In this document: positions 17,505 through 25,989 of the stretch, piece by piece
Layout: the number at the start of each line of letters is the position of its first letter
Numbering within the stretch: the stretch's first letter is position 1
Assembly: GCF_003054055.1 (NCBI RefSeq)
Contig: NZ_QBKI01000005.1
Location: forward strand, 62,001 to 126,000
Direction: 5' to 3'
DNA: 64,000 bases
Source of the DNA: Pontibacter mucosus
Lineage (GTDB): Bacteria > Bacteroidota > Bacteroidia > Cytophagales > Hymenobacteraceae
Translations under genes and position numbers: made by a program
Notes under the pieces: model-generated
What the model was told of the DNA's origin: nothing
Database searches by the model: none
The model's input: the letters and a program-made list of their open reading frames with translations, nothing else

Positions 17505-18953
17505 TTAGTTGCTATCCTGATTGCCGGGAACGGCCAGGTTCTGCACCACCGGCAGGCCCTTCTGCTCTCCTAAGGCAACCATGAAGGCGTACGCCTCGGC
17601 ATACTCGTTCTTAACTTTCCCCTCCAGAATGGCCTCCGTCAGCGCCTCTTTCAGCTCCCCTACCGCCTTGGATGGCTTCAGCCCGAAAGTTTCCATGATG
17701 ATCTCGCCGGTGATTACCGGCTGGAAGTTGCGCAGTTTGTCGCTCTCCTCTACTTCCACCAGGCGCCGCTCCACCTTGTCAAAATTCTGCAGGTAGCGTT
17801 TCACCTTGGTGTCGTTTTTAGAGGTGATGTCGGCGCGGCAGAGTTTCATCAGGCCATCAATATCGTCGCCGGCCTCAAACAGGAGCCTGCGGATGGCCGA
17901 ATCGGTCACCGTCTCTTTCACCAGGGCGATGGGGCGCAGGTGGAGGCGCACCAGTTTCTGCACATATTTCATGTGCTCGTTCAGGGGCAGCTTCAGGTCG
18001 CGGAACAGGCGGGGCACCATGCGGGCGCCGCGGTCCTCGTGGCCATGGAAAGTCCAGCCGGCCTTGGGGTGGTAGCGTTTGGTATCGGGCTTGGCAATGT
18101 CGTGCAGAATGGCAGACCAGCGCAGCCACAAATCATCCGACACCTGCGATACGTTATCGAGCACCTGCAAGGTATGGTAGAAGTTGTCTTTGTGCGAGTT
18201 ACCGTTAATGGTCTCCACCCCGTGCAGCTCCACCATCTTCGGAAAAATCAGGTGCAGCAGCCCCGAGGCAAACAGCAGCTTAAAGCCATAGCTGGGTACC
18301 GGCGAAAGTATAATTTTATTTAGCTCGTCGGTAATCCGCTCCTGCGACACGATTTTAATCCGATCCTTATTGTCGGTGATGGCATCAAAGGTATCCGGGT
18401 CAATATCAAAGCCGAGCTGGGAGGCAAAACGGATGGCGCGCATCATGCGCAGCGGGTCGTCTGAGAAGGTAATGCCCGGCTCCAGAGGCGTGCGGATGAT
18501 CTGGCGGCGCATGTCTTTGAGGCCCTCGAACTCATCTATCAACTGGCCGTAGCTCTCCTTGTTCAGGCTGATGCCAAGTGCGTTGATGGTAAAGTCGCGG
18601 CGTTTGAGGTCATCATCCAAGGTGCCCTGCTCCACCTCTGGCTTGCGCGAGTGCTCCCGGTAAGACTCCTTGCGTGCCCCTACAAACTCCACCTCCCAGT
18701 CGCCGTCGCGCAGCATGGCCGTGCCAAAATTCTTAAAGATGGATACCTTGGGTTTGTGCGGCAGTTTCTGGGCTACCTGCGTGGCCAGCACAATGCCATC
18801 GCCCACGCATACCACGTCAATGTCCTTGGAGGGCCGCTTCAGCACCAGATCCCTGACAAAACCGCCTATCACATAGGCATCTACGCCTAGCTCTCCGGCC
18901 GCCTCGGCTATTACTTTGAAAATCGGGTGTTCTGGTAACTGTACTTTCTCCAT
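17505..18953 (-). CDS. cca: CCA-adding tRNA nucleotidyltransferase with HD domain
   Basis: 482 residues. The class II nucleotidyltransferase head shows YVIGGFVRDLVLKRPSKDID with the G-G-x-VRD and DxD metal motifs, then EQGTLDDDLKRRDFTINAL and TFSDDPLRMMRAIRFASQL. A C-terminal HD domain (about 265-400) carries LHDIAKPDTKRYH and FHGHEDRGARM. The enzyme adds or repairs the 3' CCA of tRNA without a template; the HD part usually adds phosphohydrolase activity. The neighbour tsaC, upstream on the same strand, also acts on tRNA. A terminator-like hairpin sits directly before its start codon, so expression may be attenuated or driven by a separate promoter. Confidence 0.93.
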   Translation of the reverse strand: MEKVQLPEHPIFKVIAEAAGELGVDAYVIGGFVRDLVLKRPSKDIDVVCVGDGIVLATQVAQKLPHKPKVSIFKNFGTAMLRDGDWEVEFVGARKESYREHSRKPEVEQGTLDDDLKRRDFTINALGISLNKESYGQLIDEFEGLKDMRRQIIRTPLEPGITFSDDPLRMMRAIRFASQLGFDIDPDTFDAITDNKDRIKIVSQERITDELNKIILSPVPSYGFKLLFASGLLHLIFPKMVELHGVETINGNSHKDNFYHTLQVLDNVSQVSDDLWLRWSAILHDIAKPDTKRYHPKAGWTFHGHEDRGARMVPRLFRDLKLPLNEHMKYVQKLVRLHLRPIALVKETVTDSAIRRLLFEAGDDIDGLMKLCRADITSKNDTKVKRYLQNFDKVERRLVEVEESDKLRNFQPVITGEIIMETFGLKPSKAVGELKEALTEAILEGKVKNEYAEAYAFMVALGEQKGLPVVQNLAVPGNQDSN

Positions 18954-18954
18954 T

Positions 18955-18997
18955 CTAAAAAAATAAAAACCTCAGGCTACTGCAGCGCGGCCTGAGG
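18955..18997 (-). terminator. Terminator/attenuator hairpin between tsaC and cca
   Basis: On the minus strand CCTCAGGC pairs with GCCTGAGG (18970-18997) and is followed by a T-rich run to 18955. It has full intrinsic-terminator form, yet ends only 2 bp before the cca start codon at 18953. It may end tsaC transcripts, or act as an attenuator for read-through into cca. Confidence 0.75.
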
Positions 18998-19127
18998 GAC
19001 AAAAGTACGCATAAGCCTCTCAAATTGTAAGAAAGGCTATACTTTTAGCTGTTTATTCGTTGGCATGCGCGCCACCTGCTGCCGGTCCGCAAGTATAGAT
19101 GCCACACGTTATACTTTATACTTTGCC

Positions 19128-19703
19128 TTAATCCCGTAGGATGCGCTGGCTACCGTCTGGCTCAATCTTTACGATGCGGGATGGGTTGGAGGCCATATCC
19201 TCATCCTGGCGCCAGTTCACCACAAAGTCAACCCGCTTCTTGAGTACCTCACTAATCTCGGCAAAGGTTTTGGGGGCCGACTCTCCGCTGATGTTGGCCG
19301 AGGTAGAAACGATAGGCCTGGCCACCTGCCGGATAAGGCGGTGGCAGAACTCATCCCCCTCCACCACCCGAATGGCCACCGAGCCGTCGCTGGCCAGCAC
19401 CTCCTGGGGCAGGTTTTTCGGGTTGGAGAACACGTAGGTAGTTGGCCTTTCCTGCTGCTTTACCATCTCCTCGAAATCTTCCGGCAGTTCCTCCACATAG
19501 TTTCGCAGCATGTTGTGGTCGGCGACCAACAGGATCATCGACTTAGACTCCTCGCGCTCCTTTATCTTGAAGATCTTGCGGACAGCCTCTGCATTCTCGG
19601 CATCGCAGCCTATGCCCCAAACCGTATCGGTGGGGTAGAGAATCACGTTGCCCAGCAACACCTCTTCCTCCGCCGCCTGTATTTCTTTCACTAACTGGCT
19701 CAT
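19128..19703 (-). CDS. tsaC: L-threonylcarbamoyladenylate synthase (TsaC/Sua5/YrdC)
   Basis: 191 residues. The YrdC fold is recognised by GNVILYPTDTVWGIGCDAEN, KIKEREESKSMILLVAD, RPTTYVFSNPKNLP, DGSVAIRVVEGDEFCHRL and RPIVSTSANISGESAP. The enzyme condenses threonine, bicarbonate and ATP into threonylcarbamoyl-AMP, the first step of the universal t6A modification at position 37 of ANN-decoding tRNAs. It has the short TsaC/YrdC length without a Sua5 domain. It is transcribed toward cca. The leader contains the AT-rich low-complexity wording described at 19704-19804. Confidence 0.95.
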   Translation of the reverse strand: MSQLVKEIQAAEEEVLLGNVILYPTDTVWGIGCDAENAEAVRKIFKIKEREESKSMILLVADHNMLRNYVEELPEDFEEMVKQQERPTTYVFSNPKNLPQEVLASDGSVAIRVVEGDEFCHRLIRQVARPIVSTSANISGESAPKTFAEISEVLKKRVDFVVNWRQDEDMASNPSRIVKIEPDGSQRILRD

Positions 19704-19804
19704 AGTTTTATAATTGGTTGTTGGTTGTCAGATACTCGTTGCTTGTAAATCGTCGTATCTTAAAATTCTATTCAGCTAACGAATGACTAACAATCAATAA
19801 CGGT
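19704..19804. repeat. AT-rich low-complexity spacer (AATTGG/AATGACTAACAATCA wording)
   Basis: The interval between the epimerase gene and tsaC is made of short reiterated AT-rich words such as ATAATTGGTTGTTGGTTGTC and GAATGACTAACAATCAATAA. Similar wording recurs at 21602-21690 and 63253-63379. No gene is visible. It may be a decayed dispersed repeat or selected leader composition. Confidence 0.4.
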
Positions 19805-20206
19805 TTACTTTATTTCCTGCGTCAGTTCTACCAGCACGCCGTTGGCACTCTTGGGGTGCACGAAGCAAACCAGCTTGTTGTCGGCGCCTTTCTTGGGCTG
19901 TTCGTTCAGAAGTATAAACCCCTCCCCTTTCAGGCGCTCCATCTCCGCGTAGATGTCCTCCACCTCAAAGGCAATGTGGTGGATGCCCTCCCCGCGCTTC
20001 TCCACAAACTTGCTGATGGCGCTGTCGGGCGTGGTGCCTTCCAGCAACTCTATCTTGGTGTCGCCCACCTTAAAAAACGAGGTATTCACCGCCTCCGACT
20101 CCACATACTCTGTCTTGTAGGGCTCCACCCCGAGCAGCTTAAAGTATAGCCCGTTGGCCTCGCTGAAGTCCCTGACCGCTATTCCTATATGTTCTACGTT
20201 TTTCAT
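19805..20206 (-). CDS. mce: Methylmalonyl-CoA epimerase
   Basis: 133 residues, matching the family's usual length. The vicinal oxygen chelate fold carries the metal ligands: His in EHIGIAV (about 6), His in EGIHHIAFEV (about 76) and Glu in GVLVELTQE near the C-terminus. LLEGTTPDSAISKFVEKRG is characteristic. The enzyme interconverts (S)- and (R)-methylmalonyl-CoA in propionate/succinate metabolism. Methylmalonyl-CoA mutase is not in the window. It is divergent from iscS across 181 bp. Confidence 0.94.
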   Translation of the reverse strand: MKNVEHIGIAVRDFSEANGLYFKLLGVEPYKTEYVESEAVNTSFFKVGDTKIELLEGTTPDSAISKFVEKRGEGIHHIAFEVEDIYAEMERLKGEGFILLNEQPKKGADNKLVCFVHPKSANGVLVELTQEIK

Positions 20207-20387
20207 TTATAGTTTGTAATTAGTCTAAGTAGAGAATTTTTACTATTTTTGTACCGGATTCAAAACTACTATATTTCGCGTAAACTCTTTCAGCTGATGC
20301 GTGTTAAGGAATTAGAACCAAAACATGCCGGAAGCTGTTGAAAAGTTAAATCAAAGAGCCTAAAACATCAAAAGAAACGCAGTTACT

Positions 20388-21602
20388 ATGTTAACACTAC
20401 CGATATACCTGGATAACAATGCTACTACGCCGCTAGACCCGCGTGTGTTGGACGCAATGATGCCTTACATGACCAATATGTTTGGTAACGCTGCCAGCCG
20501 TAACCACCCGTTTGGATGGCAGGCGGAGGAGGCCGTGGATTACGCCCGCGAGCAAATCGCGTCGCTGATTAATTGTTCTCCTAAGGAAATCATCTTTACC
20601 TCAGGCGCCACCGAGTCAGATAACCTGGCTATCAAAGGCGTGTTCGAGATGTATGCCTCCAAAGGCAACCACATCATCACCGTTACCACTGAGCATAAAG
20701 CCGTGCTGGATACCTGCAAGCACATCGAAAAGCTGGGTGGCAAGGTTACCTACCTGAAGGTAGATGACAAAGGCCTTATCGACCTGAAAGAGCTTGAGGA
20801 GGCTATCACCGATAAGACTATCCTCATCTCCGTGATGTATGCCAACAACGAGATCGGTGTGATTCAGCCCATCCGCGAGATTTCTGCCATCGCCAAGAAG
20901 CGCGGTATCCTGTTCTTTACAGACGCGACGCAGGCGGTAGGTAAAATTCCGGTGGATGTAGAGGCTGATGGCATTGACCTGATGGCTTTCTCCGGACACA
21001 AAATGTACGGCCCTAAAGGGGTAGGTGCTTTGTATGTGCGCCGCAAGAACCCGCGCGTTAAAGTTACCGCCCAGATGGACGGTGGCGGCCACGAGCGCGG
21101 CATGCGCTCCGGTACGCTGAACGTGCCAGGCATTGTGGGACTTGGAAAAGCCGCTGAGGTTGCCAGGCAGGACATGGAAGCCGATACCAAGCGTATTGCC
21201 GCCATGCGTGACAGACTGGAGCGCGAGCTGCTCACCATTGAGGAGTCTTACGTGAACGGGTCTACGGAGCACCGCCTGCCACACGTATCCAACATCTCCT
21301 TTAAGTATGTAGAGGGCGAAGGCCTGATGATGGGCGTGAAAGACATCGCCGTTTCGTCTGGTTCGGCCTGTACTTCTGCGTCTCTGGAGCCATCTTACGT
21401 GCTGAAGGCCTTGGGCCTGAGCGACGACCTGGCACACTCTTCCCTGCGTTTTGGCCTGAGTCGCTTCACTACCGAGGAGGAGATTGATTTCGCCATCGAC
21501 CACGTGAAACAGGCTGTGGCCAAGCTTCGCGACCTTTCTCCACTGTGGGAAATGTTTAAGGAAGGCATCGACCTGAACTCTATTGAGTGGGCAGAGCACT
21601 AA
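20388..21602 (+). CDS. iscS: Cysteine desulfurase IscS
   Basis: 404 residues, the length of the IscS class. The N-terminus [20 protein letters not shown] is diagnostic. The PLP-binding lysine lies in [20 protein letters not shown], and the active-site cysteine loop is [20 protein letters not shown]. The enzyme takes sulfur from cysteine as a persulfide and hands it to the scaffold IscU, encoded 88 bp downstream. The set iscS-iscU-unknown-iscA looks like one operon. I see no IscR regulator, HscA/HscB chaperones or ferredoxin, so the operon is reduced compared with E. coli. The coding sequence contains none of the abundant AAGTATA heptamers. Confidence 0.97.
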   Translation: MLTLPIYLDNNATTPLDPRVLDAMMPYMTNMFGNAASRNHPFGWQAEEAVDYAREQIASLINCSPKEIIFTSGATESDNLAIKGVFEMYASKGNHIITVTTEHKAVLDTCKHIEKLGGKVTYLKVDDKGLIDLKELEEAITDKTILISVMYANNEIGVIQPIREISAIAKKRGILFFTDATQAVGKIPVDVEADGIDLMAFSGHKMYGPKGVGALYVRRKNPRVKVTAQMDGGGHERGMRSGTLNVPGIVGLGKAAEVARQDMEADTKRIAAMRDRLERELLTIEESYVNGSTEHRLPHVSNISFKYVEGEGLMMGVKDIAVSSGSACTSASLEPSYVLKALGLSDDLAHSSLRFGLSRFTTEEEIDFAIDHVKQAVAKLRDLSPLWEMFKEGIDLNSIEWAEH

Positions 21603-21690
21603 GCGTAATTCATAATGTATAATGAGTAATCAATAATTGCTCGTAATATATTAGTCATTCATCATTAACCATTAGAAATTAAATACAGCT
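21602..21690. repeat. AT-rich low-complexity spacer between iscS and iscU
   Basis: The 88-bp spacer is built of short reiterated words (TAATTCATAATGTATAATGA, TTAGTCATTCATCATTAACC). It resembles the spacers at 19704-19804 and 63253-63379. It is unusual inside a tight operon, and no open reading frame lies in it. Confidence 0.4.
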
Positions 21691-22104
21691 ATGGCTTATT
21701 CAGATAAAGTAATCGACCATTATACCAACCCACGCAACGTTGGTACACTTGATAAGGCTAAGAAAAACGTAGGTACCGGCCTGGTTGGCGCCCCTGAGTG
21801 CGGCGACGTAATGCGCCTGCAGATTGAAGTAGACGAGAACCAGGTAATTACAGACGCCAAGTTCAAGACGTTTGGCTGCGGCTCGGCTATCGCTTCTTCC
21901 TCTCTTGCTACCGAGTGGCTGAAAGGCAAGACTGTTGACGAGGCACTGGCTATCGACAACATGGCGATTGTAGAGGAGCTGGCGCTGCCTCCGGTTAAGA
22001 TTCACTGCTCTGTGCTTGCCGAAGATGCCATTAAAACGGCCATCAACGACTACAGAGTAAAGAACGGCCTGCCGGAGCTGGAACTGCCTAAGTCTCACCA
22101 CTAA
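21691..22104 (+). CDS. iscU: Iron-sulfur cluster scaffold IscU
   Basis: 137 residues. All three cluster-binding cysteines are in place: GAPECGDVMRLQI (about 36), KTFGCGSAIASSS (about 62) and VKIHCSVLAEDAI (about 105). The conserved Asp follows the first cysteine as CGD. The chaperone-recognition position reads LPPVKIHC, equivalent to the LPPVK motif bound by HscA, which is interesting because no hscA is adjacent. IscU assembles 2Fe-2S and 4Fe-4S clusters with sulfur from IscS. The next gene starts 14 bp after its stop. Confidence 0.97.
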   Translation: MAYSDKVIDHYTNPRNVGTLDKAKKNVGTGLVGAPECGDVMRLQIEVDENQVITDAKFKTFGCGSAIASSSLATEWLKGKTVDEALAIDNMAIVEELALPPVKIHCSVLAEDAIKTAINDYRVKNGLPELELPKSHH

Positions 22105-22118
22105 GAAAAACGGACTCA

Positions 22119-22526
22119 ATGGAGTCGACATCGGACGTACACGTTGAGAGTGCCCGTATTCAAAAGCAGATTGAGCACCACTTAGGCATAAGCGGCAGCA
22201 GTCTGCTTTTTGAGTTCCGGCAGCTCGACAATAAAACGCGCCTCGATCTGATAACGGTTAACCCGCGCCACCAGCAGTCCTTCCTCTTTCATTCGGAGGT
22301 GGGGTACGACCGCCTGGAGGTGCTGCGCAAGATGCTGGCCTACGTGAAGGACTACCGTGACCGCGAAAGCTCCTTTACCGTGCAGTGGATGGCCCGTGGC
22401 GACAAGGAGTTGAACACTTCCTACTTCAGGGCCCGTAATATGTATGAGGCGTTAGATAAGTTGTACTATGGCCGGGACATGAACACGATTACTGTTTTTA
22501 GTGTTGTATTGAATCCGGTTTCCTAA
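22119..22526 (+). CDS. Uncharacterised protein inside the isc operon
   Basis: 135 residues and no recognised family. It is soluble, lacks a signal peptide and contains no cysteine, so it cannot ligate a cluster through cysteine. Mixed helix and strand are likely: an N-terminal amphipathic helix (ESARIQKQIEHHLGI), strands SLLFEFRQL, RLDLITVNP and SSFTVQWMARG, and a helix (NMYEALDKLYYGRD). It is packed 14 bp after iscU and 12 bp before iscA on the same strand, so it is almost surely cotranscribed. A role as an accessory or regulator of cluster assembly is suggested only by position. Confidence 0.8.
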   Translation: MESTSDVHVESARIQKQIEHHLGISGSSLLFEFRQLDNKTRLDLITVNPRHQQSFLFHSEVGYDRLEVLRKMLAYVKDYRDRESSFTVQWMARGDKELNTSYFRARNMYEALDKLYYGRDMNTITVFSVVLNPVS

Positions 22527-22538
22527 AATTTAAAGATT

Positions 22539-22865
22539 ATGATCACAGTTTCAGATAAAGCAAAAGAGAAGGTAATAAAGCTGAAGCAGGAAGCGCAGCT
22601 TGACGATACGTTTCGTTTGCGTGCCTCTGTAGCAGGTGGTGGCTGTTCCGGTTTGTCCTACAACCTTGATTTCGACGATGAGGTGAAACCCATGGATCAG
22701 GAGTTTGAGGATAAGGGCGTGAAAGTGGTGGTAGATATGAAGAGTTTCCTGTACCTGGCCGGCACTGAGTTGGATTTCTCAGATGGACTGAACGGCAAGG
22801 GCTTCTTCTTCAACAACCCGAATGCCAGCCGTACCTGCGGTTGTGGCGACAGCTTCTCCGTATAG
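22539..22865 (+). CDS. iscA: A-type iron-sulfur carrier (IscA/ErpA/SufA)
   Basis: 108 residues. A-type carriers hold clusters with three cysteines, all present: [15 protein letters not shown] (about 36) and the C-terminal [10 protein letters not shown] pair. Other family phrases are [15 protein letters not shown] and [18 protein letters not shown]. They receive clusters from IscU and deliver them to apo-enzymes. It is the last gene of the isc group and is followed by a strong bidirectional terminator. Which of the three names applies cannot be settled from sequence alone. Confidence 0.95.
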   Translation: MITVSDKAKEKVIKLKQEAQLDDTFRLRASVAGGGCSGLSYNLDFDDEVKPMDQEFEDKGVKVVVDMKSFLYLAGTELDFSDGLNGKGFFFNNPNASRTCGCGDSFSV

Positions 22866-22889
22866 TATTCAGCAATAACATTTATACTT

Positions 22890-22924
22890 AAAAAGGCTCT
22901 GCCACTGCGGCAGAGCCTTTTTTA
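22890..22924. terminator. Bidirectional terminator between iscA and the nuclease gene
   Basis: AAAAAGGCTCTGCC pairs with the reverse complement ending in T-runs on both strands, around a short ACTGC-type loop. It separates convergent genes. A TATACTT copy lies immediately on each side (22882 and 22923). Confidence 0.88.
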
Positions 22925-22942
22925 TACTTTGGCAGCCTGATG

Positions 22943-23782
22943 TTAAGGCGAACAGGTTTTGTCGGCGCGGCGGCCGTGTTCGCGAATGGCTACGGCCTCC
23001 GTGGTTTTGATAACCTCGTCTTTGCAACGCTTGAGCACATGGCAATTGCTGTCGTAGTGGTATACAGCGGAGTTGGTGCTGTTGCAGATATAAACAGTGC
23101 GCTTGGTGGCTCCTGCAGGTATGGGAGCATTAGCGGTACTGGGCTTTGAGGCGCCCGAGCGTTGCTCCTTCCGGAAATCCCAGGGTGCCACGGGGTTCGG
23201 ATCCTGCCACAAGCCACGTTTAAAGCGGCGGGCATCGGCCTCCGCGTTGGCCAGATTCTGGTCCCTGGAGTATTCTTTATAATGCCACGCAAAGCCATTG
23301 CGCACCAGCTCTTCATTCAGGTTCTTCCCATCCGGAAGTATAATAGTGCCTACCGTGCGGCCATACCTGTCTTTGTTGTTTACAATCAGGCGAACCGTTT
23401 TACCGAAGGCCAGATCAGAAGTATACTGCTTGGCACGTTGCCCATAGGCCTGGTTCTTCTCCGGCGTGTCCACCCCGTACAGGCGAACCGTTACTTCCTC
23501 CCCGTTCACCAGCAGCACAATCGTATCGCCATCCTTTACCCCCACCACTTTATCCCCGGCAGATGTAGCAGGGGTACGTGTAGGTTGGTCAGAATCATCT
23601 TTGCGTGGCTGCTCGGCAACCGTAATGGTATCGGCGTCTGTGGCGGCTCCATTTCCCCCCTGCCTGCTACGTTCTTCAATGGCTCTCTGGCGCTCCCTGA
23701 ACTGCTGCTGCGCGTCTTTGTTATCGCTTTTGCAGGAAAACAGAGCAAGCAGTGCTAAAGGCAGGTATATAAACTTTTTCAT
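22943..23782 (-). CDS. Secreted thermonuclease-family (SNase) lipoprotein with C-terminal Cys-rich domain
   Basis: 279 residues from the ATG at 23780-23782, chosen because MKKFIYLPLALLALFSC is a proper lipoprotein signal (Cys 17); the frame opens 29 codons earlier. The SNase domain (about 79-205) has GVKDGDTIVL, VRLYGVDTPE (Arg100, Asp105, Glu108) and DRYGRTVG (Arg142), matching the catalytic set of staphylococcal nuclease. It should degrade DNA or RNA outside the inner membrane. A 50-residue tail follows: VYICNSTNSAVYHYDSNC, VLKRCK, AIREHGRRADKTC. The same small domain occurs in the lipoprotein gene at 34400. It ends at the shared terminator with iscA. Confidence 0.88.
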   Translation of the reverse strand: MKKFIYLPLALLALFSCKSDNKDAQQQFRERQRAIEERSRQGGNGAATDADTITVAEQPRKDDSDQPTRTPATSAGDKVVGVKDGDTIVLLVNGEEVTVRLYGVDTPEKNQAYGQRAKQYTSDLAFGKTVRLIVNNKDRYGRTVGTIILPDGKNLNEELVRNGFAWHYKEYSRDQNLANAEADARRFKRGLWQDPNPVAPWDFRKEQRSGASKPSTANAPIPAGATKRTVYICNSTNSAVYHYDSNCHVLKRCKDEVIKTTEAVAIREHGRRADKTCSP

Positions 23783-23869
23783 CCTAAAACAGGTCTTGTA
23801 CTTTGTACGGCATGTGCTGCACAAAGGCACAAAAGTATAAAAACAAGGGGCGGATGCCAAGAAAAACAC

Positions 23870-25876
23870 TTACACCAGTTCCACCGCCTCTGCTTCCATC
23901 ACCTCGTTTGCATCCTCCTGGGATGGCATGGCCGGTAACCTGAAGAAGAACGTGCTGCCCTGACCTGTTTCGCTTTCGGCCCAGATGCTGCCACTGTTGC
24001 GCTCTATGAAATACTGGCAGAGTTGCAGGCCCAGCCCGCTGCCCCGCTCATCCGCAGTGCCTTTGCTGCTGCTGTTGCTGCCCCCGCTGAAAAGAGAAGC
24101 GAGCTTTTCCGGAGCCATGCCAATGCCGGTATCCTTCACAGAGATGGTGACACACCCTCCATGCCGCTCTGACGTGATCTGGATCTCCCCTCCTTTCTTA
24201 CTGAATTTAATAGCGTTGCCGATAAGGTTGCGCAGCACCAGGTTCACCATTTCTTTATCCGCGTAAAGGGTATGTGCGTCGGCAATCTGGCAGGTGAAGT
24301 GCAGTTGCTTAAACTTGGCCTGTGGCTCGAGTAAACGCAGGTTCTGCTCTACCAGCAGCGCCAGTTCTGTTTTCTCGGGCTTAACCGCAAGGCCGCGCAT
24401 CTGCACCCGGGACCATAACAGCAGGTTATCCAACAGCCAGAGCGAGTTTTGCTGGCTCGCCTCCAGCGAGGCCATGAACGGCCCCAGCTTGTCCTGCGGC
24501 ACGGCCCCCTTCGAGATGAGTTGCAACAGCCCCTGCAGCGACGTGAGAGGACCTTTCAGGTCATGTGCTATCACAGAGAAAAGCTTGTCTTTTACGGAGT
24601 TCAGTTTCTCCAGCTCCTCCTTCTGCTCAAGCAGCAGGTTAGCCTGCAAAGCCAGCTGCTCCTTTTGGGCTGCCAGGGCCTCGCTATGCTCCAGGATGTC
24701 AATGTTTTTTTGTGTAAGCAGGTCGTTGAGGCGGTGCATGCGCCGGCGGCCCAGGAAGAAAACTACGGCCAACACCCCCACCAGCAGTAGCATGGCACCG
24801 GTAAAAACCTGTGCGGCGTTTCTTCGCTCAATCATCTGCTGTTGCAGGTTCGTTTGGGCTTTCAGCAGGAGGTTCTCCTGCATGGCCTTCTCATTCTCGT
24901 GCTTAAACGCCAACTCGGTCAGCTGCATTTTAACGGCTGCAGCCTGTACGCTGTCGGCATATTCTTTCTGAAGGGTTAGATACTTGTGAGCATTCTTAAA
25001 GTCACCAATCTGGGTGTAGAGCTTGTTGAGCAGTTCGGCCGCAATCTTCACCTCATTCTTGGAGTTTATTTCCTGTGCCAGTTCCACGTTCCGGTGGGCG
25101 TAGGGCAGCGCCATTTCGGGTTGTTTGGCTGCCATATAGGCCTCGGCTAGCCCACACAGCGCGTGCACTTCATCCATCTTGCTTCCTACCTTACGGGCTA
25201 AGTTCAGGGCCCTGTGGTGGTAAGAGAGCGACTTTTCCCACTCCCCCATCTCAGAATAAATAAAGCCCGCGCTGTTCATGCTGATCAGGGACACACTGCT
25301 GTTAGGATCGAGGAGCTGAAGGGCGCGAAGCACGTAGCTTATGGCCTGGCCATAGTCTTTCTTTTGCTGATAAATCGACCCGATATTACTCAGGCTCAGA
25401 GCAATACCAATTGTATCATGCGTGGCCCTCGAAATCTCCAGCGACTTGTTATAAAGCTCGATAGATTTCTCAAGCTCGTTCTGGGAGGCAAAAGCGATGG
25501 CGATGTTGTTGTAACTGGCACTCAAACCAGCTGTGTCGCCTATGGCCTCCCTTATCCGAAGCGATTTGTAGTAATAGCTTACGGCCTCGCTGTAATTGCC
25601 GTAGATGTCGTAGGCTACCCCGATGTTGTTATAAGCCAGGGCCAGCGCCTTCTGGTTATTCAGCTCACGCGCCAGTACTTGTGCCTGGTTACCATATTTC
25701 AGGGAAGAGCTAAACGAAGAATTCCAGTATAGCTTGCTCAGCTCACAGAGCAGGAAAACCTTTTCTTCTGCATCGTGTGTGGTCTCCAGCTTCGTTTTGA
25801 GTTCAGAGATTTTATCGTTGTTGGCGAGGGCCGGATAAAACGCCAGCAGTAAAACCAGAAGTATGATGTGCTTCAT
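23870..25876 (-). CDS. TPR-containing sensor histidine kinase
   Basis: 668 residues. A signal peptide (IILLVLLLAFYPALA) leads into about six tetratricopeptide repeats (residues 25-320), for example ALAYNNIGVAYDIYGNYSEA. One membrane helix (VFTGAMLLLVGVLAVVFFLG, about 357-376) precedes a coiled coil and a HisKA/HATPase pair: H-box VIAHDLKGPLTSLQG, N-box LRNLIGNAIKFSKKG, G-boxes VKDTGIGM and ERGSGLGLQLCQYF. The periplasmic TPR part is a plausible signal-binding or docking surface. No response regulator is adjacent, so it is an orphan kinase. This architecture is common in Bacteroidota; the stimulus is unknown. Confidence 0.94.
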   Translation of the reverse strand: MKHIILLVLLLAFYPALANNDKISELKTKLETTHDAEEKVFLLCELSKLYWNSSFSSSLKYGNQAQVLARELNNQKALALAYNNIGVAYDIYGNYSEAVSYYYKSLRIREAIGDTAGLSASYNNIAIAFASQNELEKSIELYNKSLEISRATHDTIGIALSLSNIGSIYQQKKDYGQAISYVLRALQLLDPNSSVSLISMNSAGFIYSEMGEWEKSLSYHHRALNLARKVGSKMDEVHALCGLAEAYMAAKQPEMALPYAHRNVELAQEINSKNEVKIAAELLNKLYTQIGDFKNAHKYLTLQKEYADSVQAAAVKMQLTELAFKHENEKAMQENLLLKAQTNLQQQMIERRNAAQVFTGAMLLLVGVLAVVFFLGRRRMHRLNDLLTQKNIDILEHSEALAAQKEQLALQANLLLEQKEELEKLNSVKDKLFSVIAHDLKGPLTSLQGLLQLISKGAVPQDKLGPFMASLEASQQNSLWLLDNLLLWSRVQMRGLAVKPEKTELALLVEQNLRLLEPQAKFKQLHFTCQIADAHTLYADKEMVNLVLRNLIGNAIKFSKKGGEIQITSERHGGCVTISVKDTGIGMAPEKLASLFSGGSNSSSKGTADERGSGLGLQLCQYFIERNSGSIWAESETGQGSTFFFRLPAMPSQEDANEVMEAEAVELV

Positions 25877-25989
25877 GCCGAGTGGGTTAGACTCATCAAA
25901 TATAATAATTTATATGAATCTTGAAATATATAAGTATAAGTTTATGTATTTCTGACTCATATACTTAGCCATACTTCATCGCAGCCTGC

